In this document: piece by piece, positions 16,270 to 23,713 of the stretch | How positions within the stretch are numbered: position 1 is the first letter of the stretch | How the letters are laid out: the number at the start of each line of letters is the position of its first letter | Assembly (NCBI GenBank): GCA_919901855.1 | Contig: CAKKQC010000014.1 | Span: forward strand, 1 to 43,029 | Length of the DNA stretch: 43,029 bases | Direction: 5' to 3' | DNA from: a bacterium | GTDB taxonomy: Bacteria; Oederibacteriota; CAKKQC01 | Program-made: the position numbers and the translations under genes | The notes under the pieces: model-generated | What the model saw: the letters and a program-made list of their open reading frames with translations, nothing else | Database searches by the model: none | Told to the model about the DNA's origin: nothing

Positions 16270-16288
16270 GCCGCCATTGTAGTACGGC
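16266..16288 (-). repeat. 23-bp promoter/start repeat, copy 2
   Basis: Perfect copy of 7543-7565 with the core TACAATGGCGGCATGG on the minus strand. A weak relative of the GTCAG array (GTCGG-AAATC-GACGG) follows at about 16311-16330. Confidence 0.8.
16276..16281 (-). promoter_or_regulatory. -10 box of the 16269-14459 unit
   Basis: TACAAT on the minus strand, 6 bp before the ATG at 16269; leaderless layout. Confidence 0.5.
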
Positions 16289-16499
16289 GTGAGCACCCGA
16301 GACGCTCATCTCCGTCGATTTCCGACGCCAGCCCGCGCCCAACCCCGTCCGCGCTCGGCCGGGTTACCGCCCTAGAGTCCGAAGCGACGAAGCCACGGCG
16401 GGAGGGACGGTGTCACTGGTAGACGAGAGGTGGAGGAGAGTACGGTCGAGCGGGACGAGTTCGTCCTTACCGATCTTCTACACCCGTAGTTGACTCGCC

Positions 16500-16973
16500 C
16501 TATGAAGTGCGATCGGTGAGCATCGCGATCCCAAGGATGCGATGCGCGCGCTCATAACGGTCGTGAATGCATTGGTAGTCCTTCGTGCTCTGGCGCATCG
16601 CGGCTGACAAGTAGTTCAAGCAACGATAGGCCTCGAGTGCGTTCATTCTGGAGGGAACGCGTCGAAACATCCTGAATATCCAGTAACACGGAAGCTGGAC
16701 AGTCTTTGAGTAATACGCTGCCGCAACATTGCGCAACCTGGCAACCGCTTCCTTCTCGTCAGCGTCTGTTCCGGCCGACTGCGGGTTGCAGATCTCCGGA
16801 GCCCAATAGTGAAGCACGTAACAGATATCGGCGACGGCTTTCCGGACCTCCAGGTATGGCTTGATCAAGAACTCCACGACGACCTGGCCCATGATGAAGA
16901 CGATTGTTCCCGAGAGGACGGTCAATAACGCGGTCAGCATGGGAGGAGAGGTTAGGACTGTTGGCCCGTTCAT
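16500..16973 (-). CDS. Small membrane protein of unknown function
   Basis: A 157-residue protein with one clear N-terminal membrane helix (about 12-34, LTALLTVLSGTIVFIMGQVVVEF) and a helical cytoplasmic part containing several aromatic and cysteine residues (ADICYVLHYWAPEICNPQ, YYSKTVQLPCYWIFRMFRR). Similar short single-helix proteins occur widely as hypotheticals; no function is assigned. The start at 16973 is supported by a TAGAAT box 8 bp upstream on the minus strand. It stands alone at the edge of the defence-like cluster. Confidence 0.6.
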   Translation of the reverse strand: MNGPTVLTSPPMLTALLTVLSGTIVFIMGQVVVEFLIKPYLEVRKAVADICYVLHYWAPEICNPQSAGTDADEKEAVARLRNVAAAYYSKTVQLPCYWIFRMFRRVPSRMNALEAYRCLNYLSAAMRQSTKDYQCIHDRYERAHRILGIAMLTDRTS

Positions 16974-16981
16974 ATGCCTCT

Positions 16982-16987
16982 ATTCTA
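16982..16987 (-). promoter_or_regulatory. -10 box of the small membrane protein gene
   Basis: TAGAAT on the minus strand, 8 bp before the ATG at 16973. Confidence 0.4.
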
Positions 16988-17167
16988 CCGAGCTGTGGTT
17001 CCCAAGTTCGCGTTGGCGCAATCATCGTCCGCAGGTCACCACCGTCCACCCGGGGCCTTGCTCTCCCCGCTCAGATTCTCACGCCCGCCTCGAACACCGG
17101 CAGGCCCTCCTCGTTCTCGAGCGTCACCGCCAGATGCTAGGTCTGTCACGCAGGTTGACCCTTTCGG

Positions 17168-17893
17168 TCAACGCTCCGGCTCGATCAGATCGGCGCCGTC
17201 ATTCCGGGGATTGTTCACCTTCGTGGATACGGGATGGAGCGTCAACCACTCCGCGGGGCATGGCTTCACGAACGCCAAGAGCTCGGTGGGGTCATGCCGT
17301 GCGGGATCGAGCCAGGCTTCGTAGTCGTCGGGTGAGAGGATGACCGGCATACGGTGATGGACTTGCTGCATCGTCTCGTTGGCCTCAATCGTGATGATCG
17401 CGCACGTCTCGATGACGTCCAGTTCCGGACGAGCCTTGTTCTCCCACGACTCCCAGATCCCGGCGAACGCGAAAACCTCTTGGTCCTTGACCCGGATGAA
17501 CCAGGGGCGGGACGCCTTCGTCCCCGCGTTCTGCCACTCGTAGAAGCCTGTGGTGAGCATGAGGCATCGGCGCTTCCGGAATGCGGCCCGGAACGCCGGC
17601 TTCTCCGCGACGGTCTCCCCGCGGGCGTTGATGAGCTTGGACCCGATGGTCAGATCCTTCGCCCACGATGGCACGAGTCCCCAGAGCATCGGCACGAGCT
17701 CGCGGGTTCCGGTTGTTGGGTGGACTCGGACCACCGGGACCTTGCGGGTGGGGGCCACGTTCCACGTCCGCTCGAGCCCGGCGAAGAGCTTCATCCCGTC
17801 ACCACCCACAGACTTGGACTCATGCCCCCCAAAGAGCCGGAGCTGGTCTGGGGTCATCCCTTGCAACGGGTTGAACGTGTACCGGCCGCACAT
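17168..17893 (-). CDS. SRAP-domain protein (YedK/HMCES family)
   Basis: A 241-residue SRAP protein, close to the family's usual length. The obligatory MCGRY start gives the catalytic Cys2, which forms a covalent thiazolidine link with abasic sites in single-stranded DNA (established for YedK/HMCES). Also seen are NVAPT near 45, the substrate-contacting MLWGLVPSWAKD, INARGETV, GFYEWQ with the conserved glutamate, and HHRMPVIL with the conserved histidine. The start is fixed because the cysteine must be residue 2. It lies 21 bp behind the gene ending at 17915 and closes the leftward phage-type block; SRAP genes are common on phages and mobile elements. Confidence 0.95.
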   Translation of the reverse strand: MCGRYTFNPLQGMTPDQLRLFGGHESKSVGGDGMKLFAGLERTWNVAPTRKVPVVRVHPTTGTRELVPMLWGLVPSWAKDLTIGSKLINARGETVAEKPAFRAAFRKRRCLMLTTGFYEWQNAGTKASRPWFIRVKDQEVFAFAGIWESWENKARPELDVIETCAIITIEANETMQQVHHRMPVILSPDDYEAWLDPARHDPTELLAFVKPCPAEWLTLHPVSTKVNNPRNDGADLIEPER

Positions 17894-17914
17894 GACGTCC
17901 TTCCCAGTATCCCC

Positions 17915-18451
17915 TCAAACATCAAGGGTTTCACCTCCATCGTGTTTGCTCATCTCGGCCAGCCTCTGCAACCGGTACTGGGCCCCGTTGACCGGCACCG
18001 ACCACGCCTGCTGGGAGAGCGACATCACCTCGAGCTTGCGGGAGAGGACCCAACACTTCCCCCGCGACCCTTCGCAGACCACTTCCTCGCGCCCGTCGCG
18101 CTGACGCATGAGCTGCCACGTCTCACCCGACGCGCGGGAACGTGGCGTCACGTTCCTCGCCAGACCCGGCTCCTGCTCGGCGTTCGGCGGGATCACAAGC
18201 CGGCCAAAGAGACGGTGGAGGCTCAGCACCAGCCGGGGGAGGCGGGCGTGACCGCGCCCGTGGCAGCGAGCCTCGCCGTGGTCGAGGGTCCAGAACCAGC
18301 GCTCGTCCTCGTGAACGCACTCGCCTTTGCCGGGGCAGGCCTTGATCCACGCGCTCTCGGTCTGCATCGTGGCCCGCAAGACGGCCTGCACCCAGCCCGG
18401 CGTCACGGTCGGGGCGTCGACCTCTTCCTTCGCAACCGCCGTGCCATTCAC
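17915..18451 (-). CDS. Hypothetical protein of the phage-type block (178 aa)
   Basis: I do not recognise it. The chosen GTG start at 18451 overlaps the TGA of the gene before it (GTGA) with a GAGGCGG site upstream, a typical coupled start; a longer frame to 18601 runs inside that other gene and is rejected. The protein carries GWVQAVLRATMQTESAW, a CPGKGEC segment, a conserved-looking ERWFWTLDHGEARCHGRGH stretch, and SGETWQLMRQRDGREEVVCEG. The cysteine and histidine spacing might bind zinc, but this is only a guess. It sits between the small gene at 18448-18684 and SRAP in one operon. Confidence 0.5.
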   Translation of the reverse strand: MNGTAVAKEEVDAPTVTPGWVQAVLRATMQTESAWIKACPGKGECVHEDERWFWTLDHGEARCHGRGHARLPRLVLSLHRLFGRLVIPPNAEQEPGLARNVTPRSRASGETWQLMRQRDGREEVVCEGSRGKCWVLSRKLEVMSLSQQAWSVPVNGAQYRLQRLAEMSKHDGGETLDV

Positions 18452-18684
18452 GGCCGCCTCATCGGATGCCAGGAGAGCAGCACCGTGCGGTCGGCCTCCT
18501 CCACCATCAGTGCGCCTACGTCGTTCCCTTCCTCGTCCCGCACGGGGAGCAGCTTCGTCCCGTCGTCGAGGACGATGACCACTCCCGGGGAGCCGTACCA
18601 CGCATGCGCGGCGAGCTCCTCCTTGGTCAGCGGCCTGATGGCCTTGATCGTGCGGCCTATGAGCCGGTCTTCGAAGTTAGGCAT
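18448..18684 (-). CDS. Small phage/plasmid-type hypothetical protein (78 aa)
   Basis: MPNFEDRLIGRTIKAIRPLT followed by KEELAAHAW and VVIVLDDGTKLLPVRDEEGN resembles small proteins common on phages and plasmids, where an LDDGT-LYPSRDEEGN motif recurs. A GGGAGGT site upstream supports the start at 18684. Its stop overlaps the start of the next gene by one base. Function unknown. Confidence 0.65.
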   Translation of the reverse strand: MPNFEDRLIGRTIKAIRPLTKEELAAHAWYGSPGVVIVLDDGTKLLPVRDEEGNDVGALMVEEADRTVLLSWHPMRRP

Positions 18685-18906
18685 CGCGAACCTCCCGGCC
18701 AGCCTGGCTGGCGTGCTTTTCGGTCACCCCATGAGGGCGTGGCGGGTACCGGAAAGCAAGGCACCCTAGCGTTGTGGTGGGCCCTGTGGCCCCTCCCGCT
18801 TGTCCCGGGCGCGTTGCTCGCGGTGGTCGGGCGGACATGCGTGCGGTCGGCGACCAGCCCCCCCCCGGTTCCCGACGCGCCACCTTACGCCGCCCTCTCG
18901 TCTTCC

Positions 18907-20313
18907 CTACTCCTCGTTCTTTTCCGCCAGGGACGCCGCCTCGTCCGCCAGCGCCTCCCGTTCATTCTTCGCCTGCTCCTCTTTCTCCTTCTCCGCCTCC
19001 TCCTCGAGCCACTGCCGGTACTCGGCTTCCCGATGGGGCTTCTCCCGGAATTCCTGCATTCGGTACGCGGGGTCGTCTCGCAGAATCCGCATGGCTTCGT
19101 CGTGGTAATAGGCGAGGATGCCGGGCATCGTATCCTCGCGGCAGAAGGCGAGGAGGAGCGCCGAGACGCAGTCGTCGTGCTCGCCGTCCGGAGCGCTGTA
19201 CGCATAGTGGAGGCCGGCATCCGTGCGCCGCCGCTCGAAGGCCGTGAGTTCGTCCACGAGCGCGGCATACGCGGGGCCGAGGGTGGGGGTGGGCAGGATG
19301 ATCTTCCCCTGCTCGAACCGGAGGATGTTGGCGTTGACCAGCCGCTCCTTGAGCTCGTTCGTGAAGGTGATGCGCTCAACATTGATCCCGCGTTCCCGGC
19401 TGAGGAGCTCCGCTGCGGCTTCCCCCGGGCCCCCCGCGTCGATGATGATGCTGGCGTTCCCGAACTTCCTGGACATCGCGGCCACGCGCGCGGCCTGCTC
19501 CACGTACGGGATCTTCGCCCACCGCTCCACCCAGATGACCCGCCGGCCGCGGCGAACGAGGACCACGGCGAAGTCCCGGAGCTTGGCGGGATCGTACCCG
19601 ATCAGGCACCCGCCCGTGGCAGAGACTTCGATGTTCCCCGTGGCCGCCTCCCGCACTCTGGGGAAGACGTTCCCGCCGCCCTCCAGGAGCTCGGCCAGGA
19701 TCTCCTGCCGGAAGAGCTCGTCGGGCAGGTCTTCGCGGATGGCTTCGATCGTCTGCGCGGTCACGAGGCCGGCTTCCGGGGTGGGCACGTGGATCAGCCC
19801 CCACCGGCCGCTCTTCTCCTCGCGGCCCCAGCGGACCATCTCGCGCCAGAAGTTGGGCCGGGGGGTGGAGAGGAAGAGCCCGCGCGTGGGCTGGGCGGAC
19901 ACCAGCCGGAGCCGCACGAGGTCGTACGCCGTGCGGCGCCACTTGGCGACCTCGTCACCGTAGATGGCGAGGGGGTGGTGGGAAGCGATGGCGTCCAGAT
20001 TCTCGGCGGAGACGCCGTACACGACGGCGCCGTTGGGCAGGGTGGCGGAGAGGAGCGGCGCCTGCCGGATCCGGGCCTGGAGGTGGACGAAGTACGGCCG
20101 CAGGAACGTCCACATGGCCTCGAGCTGGAACCGCTGGCCCGCCACCCACCAGAAGACTGCGCCGGGGTGCGAGGTCATGTCCGCCAGCAGTTCGACGGCC
20201 CCCCACACGGTCTTGCCGGTGTGGACGCCGCCGTTCACGACCACGAGGTCGCGGGTGGCGCGCAACGCCCGGGCCTGGACCTGCCAGGGCAGGAGCGGGA
20301 ACCGGAACTTCAT
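18907..20313 (-). CDS. Phage terminase large subunit
   Basis: A 468-residue packaging motor. The ATPase half shows a Walker A variant GGVHTGKT (about 28-35) and Walker B LAIYGDEV (about 115-122). The C-terminal nuclease half has CLIGYDPAKLRDF, ASIIIDAGGPGE and HDDCVSALLLA, matching the three acidic clusters of the RNase H-like terminase nuclease. A charged glutamate-rich tail follows. It would cut concatemeric DNA and pump it into a procapsid. The start ATG overlaps the stop of the small-subunit gene by four bases (ATGA). No portal, protease or capsid gene follows; instead there is a 220-bp gap and small genes. Confidence 0.9.
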   Translation of the reverse strand: MKFRFPLLPWQVQARALRATRDLVVVNGGVHTGKTVWGAVELLADMTSHPGAVFWWVAGQRFQLEAMWTFLRPYFVHLQARIRQAPLLSATLPNGAVVYGVSAENLDAIASHHPLAIYGDEVAKWRRTAYDLVRLRLVSAQPTRGLFLSTPRPNFWREMVRWGREEKSGRWGLIHVPTPEAGLVTAQTIEAIREDLPDELFRQEILAELLEGGGNVFPRVREAATGNIEVSATGGCLIGYDPAKLRDFAVVLVRRGRRVIWVERWAKIPYVEQAARVAAMSRKFGNASIIIDAGGPGEAAAELLSRERGINVERITFTNELKERLVNANILRFEQGKIILPTPTLGPAYAALVDELTAFERRRTDAGLHYAYSAPDGEHDDCVSALLLAFCREDTMPGILAYYHDEAMRILRDDPAYRMQEFREKPHREAEYRQWLEEEAEKEKEEQAKNEREALADEAASLAEKNEE

Positions 20314-20873
20314 GACCCATTCCCCTTATCGCCACCACCCCCTTTCGGGTCGGCCACTGGCTTGGGCGGGGGAAGGGCCACCGACGGGGCGGGGGTCGGC
20401 AGCACGGGGGGCATGAAGTCGATGACCACCTCTTCCGCTTTCGTCGCCTTGAGCGGCTCGCCCCCGGACAGGATCTCGACCGCGGTCTGGATGGTTCGGT
20501 TGCCTTCCCGCATGAGGGCCAACGACTCGATGAAGGACGTCGGTTGCAGGGGCGGCGGCAGCTCGCTGCCGTCGTCGGCCACCTTCGGTAGAATGTTCCG
20601 CGCCCCGACCGCGAGCGCGCTCTTGCCCACCCGCAGAATCCGCTCGACCTCTTCCGCCAGGTCAGTGCCAGTCTTTGCGATGATCTCCTGCGTGGCCTTG
20701 TCCCGGACCTGCTGCCACACGGCCACCAACCGCGCCCCGATCCTCCGGTTCCCGAGCGATGGTGAGATGCCCTTCTGCCGGAAGAACTCGGCCTGCGTGA
20801 GGGCCGGGGTCTTGCGCTTCATGACCACCCACTCCGCGACGAGGCCTTCCCAGTCGTGCGCCGCTCGCGGCAT
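20310..20873 (-). CDS. Probable terminase small subunit
   Basis: A 187-residue protein. The first 60 residues look like a helix-turn-helix (LTQAEFFRQKGISPSLGNRRIG), followed by a helical oligomerisation segment (QEIIAKTGTDLAEEVERILR) and a proline/glycine-rich tail. That layout and its position directly before the large subunit, with a 4-bp overlap, suggest the DNA-recognition subunit that starts packaging. Sequence similarity alone does not prove it. It begins right at the stop codon of the methyltransferase gene (TGA followed by ATG). Confidence 0.7.
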   Translation of the reverse strand: MPRAAHDWEGLVAEWVVMKRKTPALTQAEFFRQKGISPSLGNRRIGARLVAVWQQVRDKATQEIIAKTGTDLAEEVERILRVGKSALAVGARNILPKVADDGSELPPPLQPTSFIESLALMREGNRTIQTAVEILSGGEPLKATKAEEVVIDFMPPVLPTPAPSVALPPPKPVADPKGGGGDKGNGS

Positions 20874-22208
20874 TCAGCCCCGTTCCCGCTTTGCCCGAAG
20901 ATGCGTGAGGTTGGTGAACCGCTCCACGATGCAGTCGCAGTACGCGGGGTCGATCTCCATCAGGAACGCCTTCCGCTGCATCTGCTGGGCCGCCATGAGC
21001 GTGGACCCGGAACCCCCGAAGAGGTCGAGCACGTGCTCGCCGGGCCGGGAGGAGTAGGTCATCGCCCTCGCCGCGAGTTCCACGGGCTTCTCGGTGAGGT
21101 GGATCATCTTGTTCGGGTTGACCTTCTTGACGGACCAGACGTCGGTGGCGTTGTGGATGTCTGGCGCGAACCAATGGGCGTGGCCCTCGCGCCAGCCGTA
21201 GAAGCACCACTCGTGATTGCCCATGAAGTCCTTGCGGGTCATGACCGGGTGCTCTTTCACCCAGATCACGGCCTGGCTGAAGTACAGGCCCGATTCCACG
21301 AGCGCGGAGGGGTAGTTGGCGCAGTTCGCGTACCCGCCCCAGAGGTAGAAGGCACGGCCGGGGAGGAGCGCGTGGGCCAGGTTGCCGAACCACTGGCGTA
21401 GGAGTCGGTCGTACTCCTCGGGCGGCAGGAAGTCGTTCACCAAGGCCCGGTCGCGTGCGCGCATGGTGCCCGTGGCGGCCACCGTCCGCCCCTGCTTGGC
21501 CATCCGCGCCATGTCGAACTTCTGATGGTGGCTGCGGGCCTTGCCGGAAGCCACGAGCGCGTTCATGGTGCGGGCTTCGACCTTGACGTTGTACGGCGGG
21601 TCGGTGTGGACGAGGTGGATGGGCTCCCCCGCCAGCAGGCGGTCGACGTCGGCCCGGCTGGCGGAGTCCGCACACAAGAGCCTGTGATCGCCCAGCACCC
21701 AGAGGTCGCCCTTCTTGGTCACCGGGTTGGCCGGAGGCGCGGGAAGCTCAACCTCACCCTCCGGCAGGGGCTGGCCGTGTTCAAACGACGAGAGGAGATC
21801 TTTCAGGTCGTCCTCGCTGAACGCGAGCGTCCGGTCGAGGTCCACGCCCGCCCCCTTGAGGTCGTCGAGGATGTCTTTGAGGACCGGAACGTCCCATTCC
21901 GCAAGCTCCGCCGTACGGTTATCGGCCAGCGCGTAGGCCTTGGCACGGGCCTCCTCCCGGGAGTCGAACCGGACGACCGCCAGGGCGTCCCACCCGAGGT
22001 GCTGAGCGGCCCGGAGGGTGCCGTTGCCGGCGATGACGGTGCCGTCCTTGAGGGCCACGATCGGCTTCTGCTGGCCGAACTCCTGGAGGGACGCAACGAT
22101 GGCTGAGAGGTTCCTCTCGGAGTGCTTCCGGGCGTTCTTGGGATCCTCGTGGAGCTTGGCCAGCGGGACACCGAGCTTCGCCAGCGCGGGGTTGATTTTG
22201 GCCGTCAT
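20874..22208 (-). CDS. ParB-domain N6-adenine/N4-cytosine DNA methyltransferase
   Basis: A 444-residue protein. Residues 15-110 are a ParB/sulfiredoxin-like domain (LHEDPKNARKHSERNL, VIAGNGTLRAAQHLG, ALADNRTAELAEWD). Residues 160-440 are a beta-class amino methyltransferase with the catalytic DPPY at 203-206 and the SAM-binding DLFGGSGST near 400. Proteins of this build are frequent on phages, where they protect phage DNA or mark packaging or replication sites. No cognate restriction enzyme lies next to it. It overlaps the HTH gene before it (ATGA) and abuts the terminase small subunit. Confidence 0.93.
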   Translation of the reverse strand: MTAKINPALAKLGVPLAKLHEDPKNARKHSERNLSAIVASLQEFGQQKPIVALKDGTVIAGNGTLRAAQHLGWDALAVVRFDSREEARAKAYALADNRTAELAEWDVPVLKDILDDLKGAGVDLDRTLAFSEDDLKDLLSSFEHGQPLPEGEVELPAPPANPVTKKGDLWVLGDHRLLCADSASRADVDRLLAGEPIHLVHTDPPYNVKVEARTMNALVASGKARSHHQKFDMARMAKQGRTVAATGTMRARDRALVNDFLPPEEYDRLLRQWFGNLAHALLPGRAFYLWGGYANCANYPSALVESGLYFSQAVIWVKEHPVMTRKDFMGNHEWCFYGWREGHAHWFAPDIHNATDVWSVKKVNPNKMIHLTEKPVELAARAMTYSSRPGEHVLDLFGGSGSTLMAAQQMQRKAFLMEIDPAYCDCIVERFTNLTHLRAKRERG

Positions 22209-22519
22209 GCCACCACCTCAGGCCCGGAGGGTTCCCCAGAGGCCGAATCCGGCTCCAGGAGGCCCGCAGGCGGTGTCGACACTGGTCCGCTGGACGACTG
22301 GCGGCCGACTTTCGCCTTGAGATGCCCGAAGACCTCGAGCTGGAGCTTGGGGTTGGGCATCCGGCACAGGGTGCGCACGTGCTTCTCCAAGAGCCCCACC
22401 CGGTTCCGCACGGGCGGCAACCCGAGGATGTGCGCCTGGATGGGCGGCGCGAGCTTGAGCAGGTTCAGGATCTGGGTCACCCGCGAGGGCGAGATGCCAA
22501 CCTCGCGCGCGATGGCCAT
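22205..22519 (-). CDS. HTH protein of the phage-type block, true start unclear
   Basis: The 104 residues from the only usual start (ATG 22519) begin inside a helix-turn-helix: MAIAREVGISPSRVTQILNL followed by LKLAPPIQAHILGLP. Proteins of this type usually have an extra helix before it, and that helix is present upstream in the same frame (PPRLQVLLRLALAWQARLRQ). The frame is open back to about 22813 with no ATG, GTG or TTG before 22519. So either the start is unusual, the gene lost its 5' end, or only the shorter form is made. Its stop overlaps the methyltransferase start. Probable DNA-binding regulator or partner. Confidence 0.6.
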   Translation of the reverse strand: MAIAREVGISPSRVTQILNLLKLAPPIQAHILGLPPVRNRVGLLEKHVRTLCRMPNPKLQLEVFGHLKAKVGRQSSSGPVSTPPAGLLEPDSASGEPSGPEVVA

Positions 22520-22794
22520 CTGGGTCAGCTCCGGCTCCTGCCGCAGGCGGGCTTGCCACGCGAGAGCGAGGCGGAGCAGAACTTGGAGGCGCGGCGGCCG
22601 GGCCGGTGGCTCGGCTTGGGCTACCTTCCCGCGGCCATTGCCGCCAACCGCTCCAATCTGGAACGCGTCGTGCAGGAGAACGCTGTCATCGGAGTGCAGG
22701 TGCCACAGACGCCGCCGGGTGGTTTGACCAGTGTCTGAATCGCCCAGACCTCTTGGACGCTGGTAGGACTTGTCGGGTTTCCCTTCTCGACAGA

Positions 22795-22800
22795 TACAAT
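22795..22800 (+). promoter_or_regulatory. -10 box of the truncated YhcG-like gene
   Basis: TACAAT, 6 bp before the ATG at 22807; leaderless layout. TTGTCG upstream at 22770 could be a weak -35. Confidence 0.5.
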
Positions 22801-22806
22801 GGAACC

Positions 22807-23307
22807 ATGGCTAGACTTCCAAGACCGCTGGTCTCCCGTCCATCGCTCATTCGCACAGCCGAGCCACTATACCGGGAGATTCGGAAAGTGCTCGAATCCG
22901 CGCGTGCTGCCGCCTACCGCGCCGTCAACACGGCGATGGTGCAGGCGTACTGGCAGGTCGGGCGCCTCATCGTGGAGCACGAACAAGGCGGACGGAAGCG
23001 GGCCGCATACGGGGAAGTGGTACTCGAAGAGCTTTCCCGCCGGCTCACCGCCGATTTCGGCCGAGGCTTCACCGCAACGAATCTGCGGTACATGCGTGCG
23101 TTCTACGTGGCATTCCCGATTCAGCACGCAGTGCGTGCTGAATCGGGCCACGGCAGGAAGCAGGACGCGACGCGTCTCGCATCCGCCGTAGGCGATTCGG
23201 TCAGGGAGCTCAAGGCCGCGTGGCGCGGCAAGAGCGCCCGCCATATCTACGACGCGCTCCGCCGTGCTCGAAACGGGTCCCGCCACTCGGTTCATTCGGC
23301 GGCCTGA
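22807..23307 (+). pseudogene. YhcG/DUF1016-type protein, N-terminal domain only
   Basis: Residues 15-105 match the DUF1016 N-terminal domain: VLESARAAAYRAVNTAMVQA, WQVGRLIVEHEQ, LSRRLTADFGRGFTATNLRY and MRAFYVAFP. Full proteins run to about 330-380 residues with a C-terminal PD-(D/E)XK nuclease domain. Here the similarity stops at FPIQHAVRAESG, exactly where a perfect 15-bp inverted repeat lies (23115-23147), and 50 unrelated residues follow. The nuclease domain is not found in any frame downstream. The gene is therefore a truncated remnant, though its promoter and start look intact and a short product could still be made. Confidence 0.75.
23115..23147. repeat. Perfect inverted repeat, 15-bp arms with 3-base loop
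   Basis: CCCGATTCAGCACGC and its exact reverse complement are separated by AGT. It lies inside the YhcG-like frame at the point where similarity to the family ends. It would form a strong hairpin in RNA or a cruciform in DNA. Confidence 0.9.
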
Positions 23308-23322
23308 TCCGCCAACTACGAC

Positions 23323-23694
23323 ATGCGTGAAGAGTCGCCGGTACTGATTCGCGTCAAGATCACGCTTGAAGGCAGGCGGAAGAGCATGAAGGTGATGGCC
23401 CTCGTGGATACGGGGGCGAGCTTCTCCGTGATTCCGCAGGAAGCGGCGCGCCGGCTCGAGCTCAGCCCCATGAAGTCGTACACCGTCGAACTGGCTAACG
23501 GACGGGTTGAGCGGCTGCCTGCGACCACCGTCGGCGTCCGCTTGGACGGGCGGTCCGCGCCGGTCACCGCCCTCATCTCCCCGCGCGGCGAGATGCTGCT
23601 GGGCGCCGAGACGCTCGAGGTGCTGGATATCACTGTCGATCCCAAACGGCGCAGGCTGAGGATGGGAAGACACTTCGCACTCAAGGCGGCCTGA
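23323..23694 (+). CDS. Retropepsin-like aspartyl protease domain protein
   Basis: A 123-residue single-domain protein. The catalytic motif ALVDTGASFSVIP lies at about 26-38 and the second conserved element LLGAETLEVLDITVDP near 91-106, as in the retropepsin-like (gag-asp) family that works as a homodimer. The length is right for one domain. No membrane or targeting segment is seen. It lies 15 bp behind the YhcG-like remnant and just before the leaderless LarA-like gene. Its substrate is unknown; many such small proteins occur next to toxin-antitoxin or mobile genes. Confidence 0.85.
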   Translation: MREESPVLIRVKITLEGRRKSMKVMALVDTGASFSVIPQEAARRLELSPMKSYTVELANGRVERLPATTVGVRLDGRSAPVTALISPRGEMLLGAETLEVLDITVDPKRRRLRMGRHFALKAA

Positions 23695-23700
23695 CCGGCC

Positions 23701-23706
23701 TACAAT
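23701..23706 (+). promoter_or_regulatory. -10 box of the LarA-like gene
   Basis: TACAAT, 7 bp before the ATG at 23714; leaderless layout. Confidence 0.5.
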
Positions 23707-23713
23707 AGTCCCA

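Noticed and set aside
17354-21057. Long plus-strand open frames opposite SRAP, terminase and methyltransferase genes
   Set aside because: The minus-strand frames carry clear catalytic motifs and overlapping starts and stops; the plus-strand ones do not.
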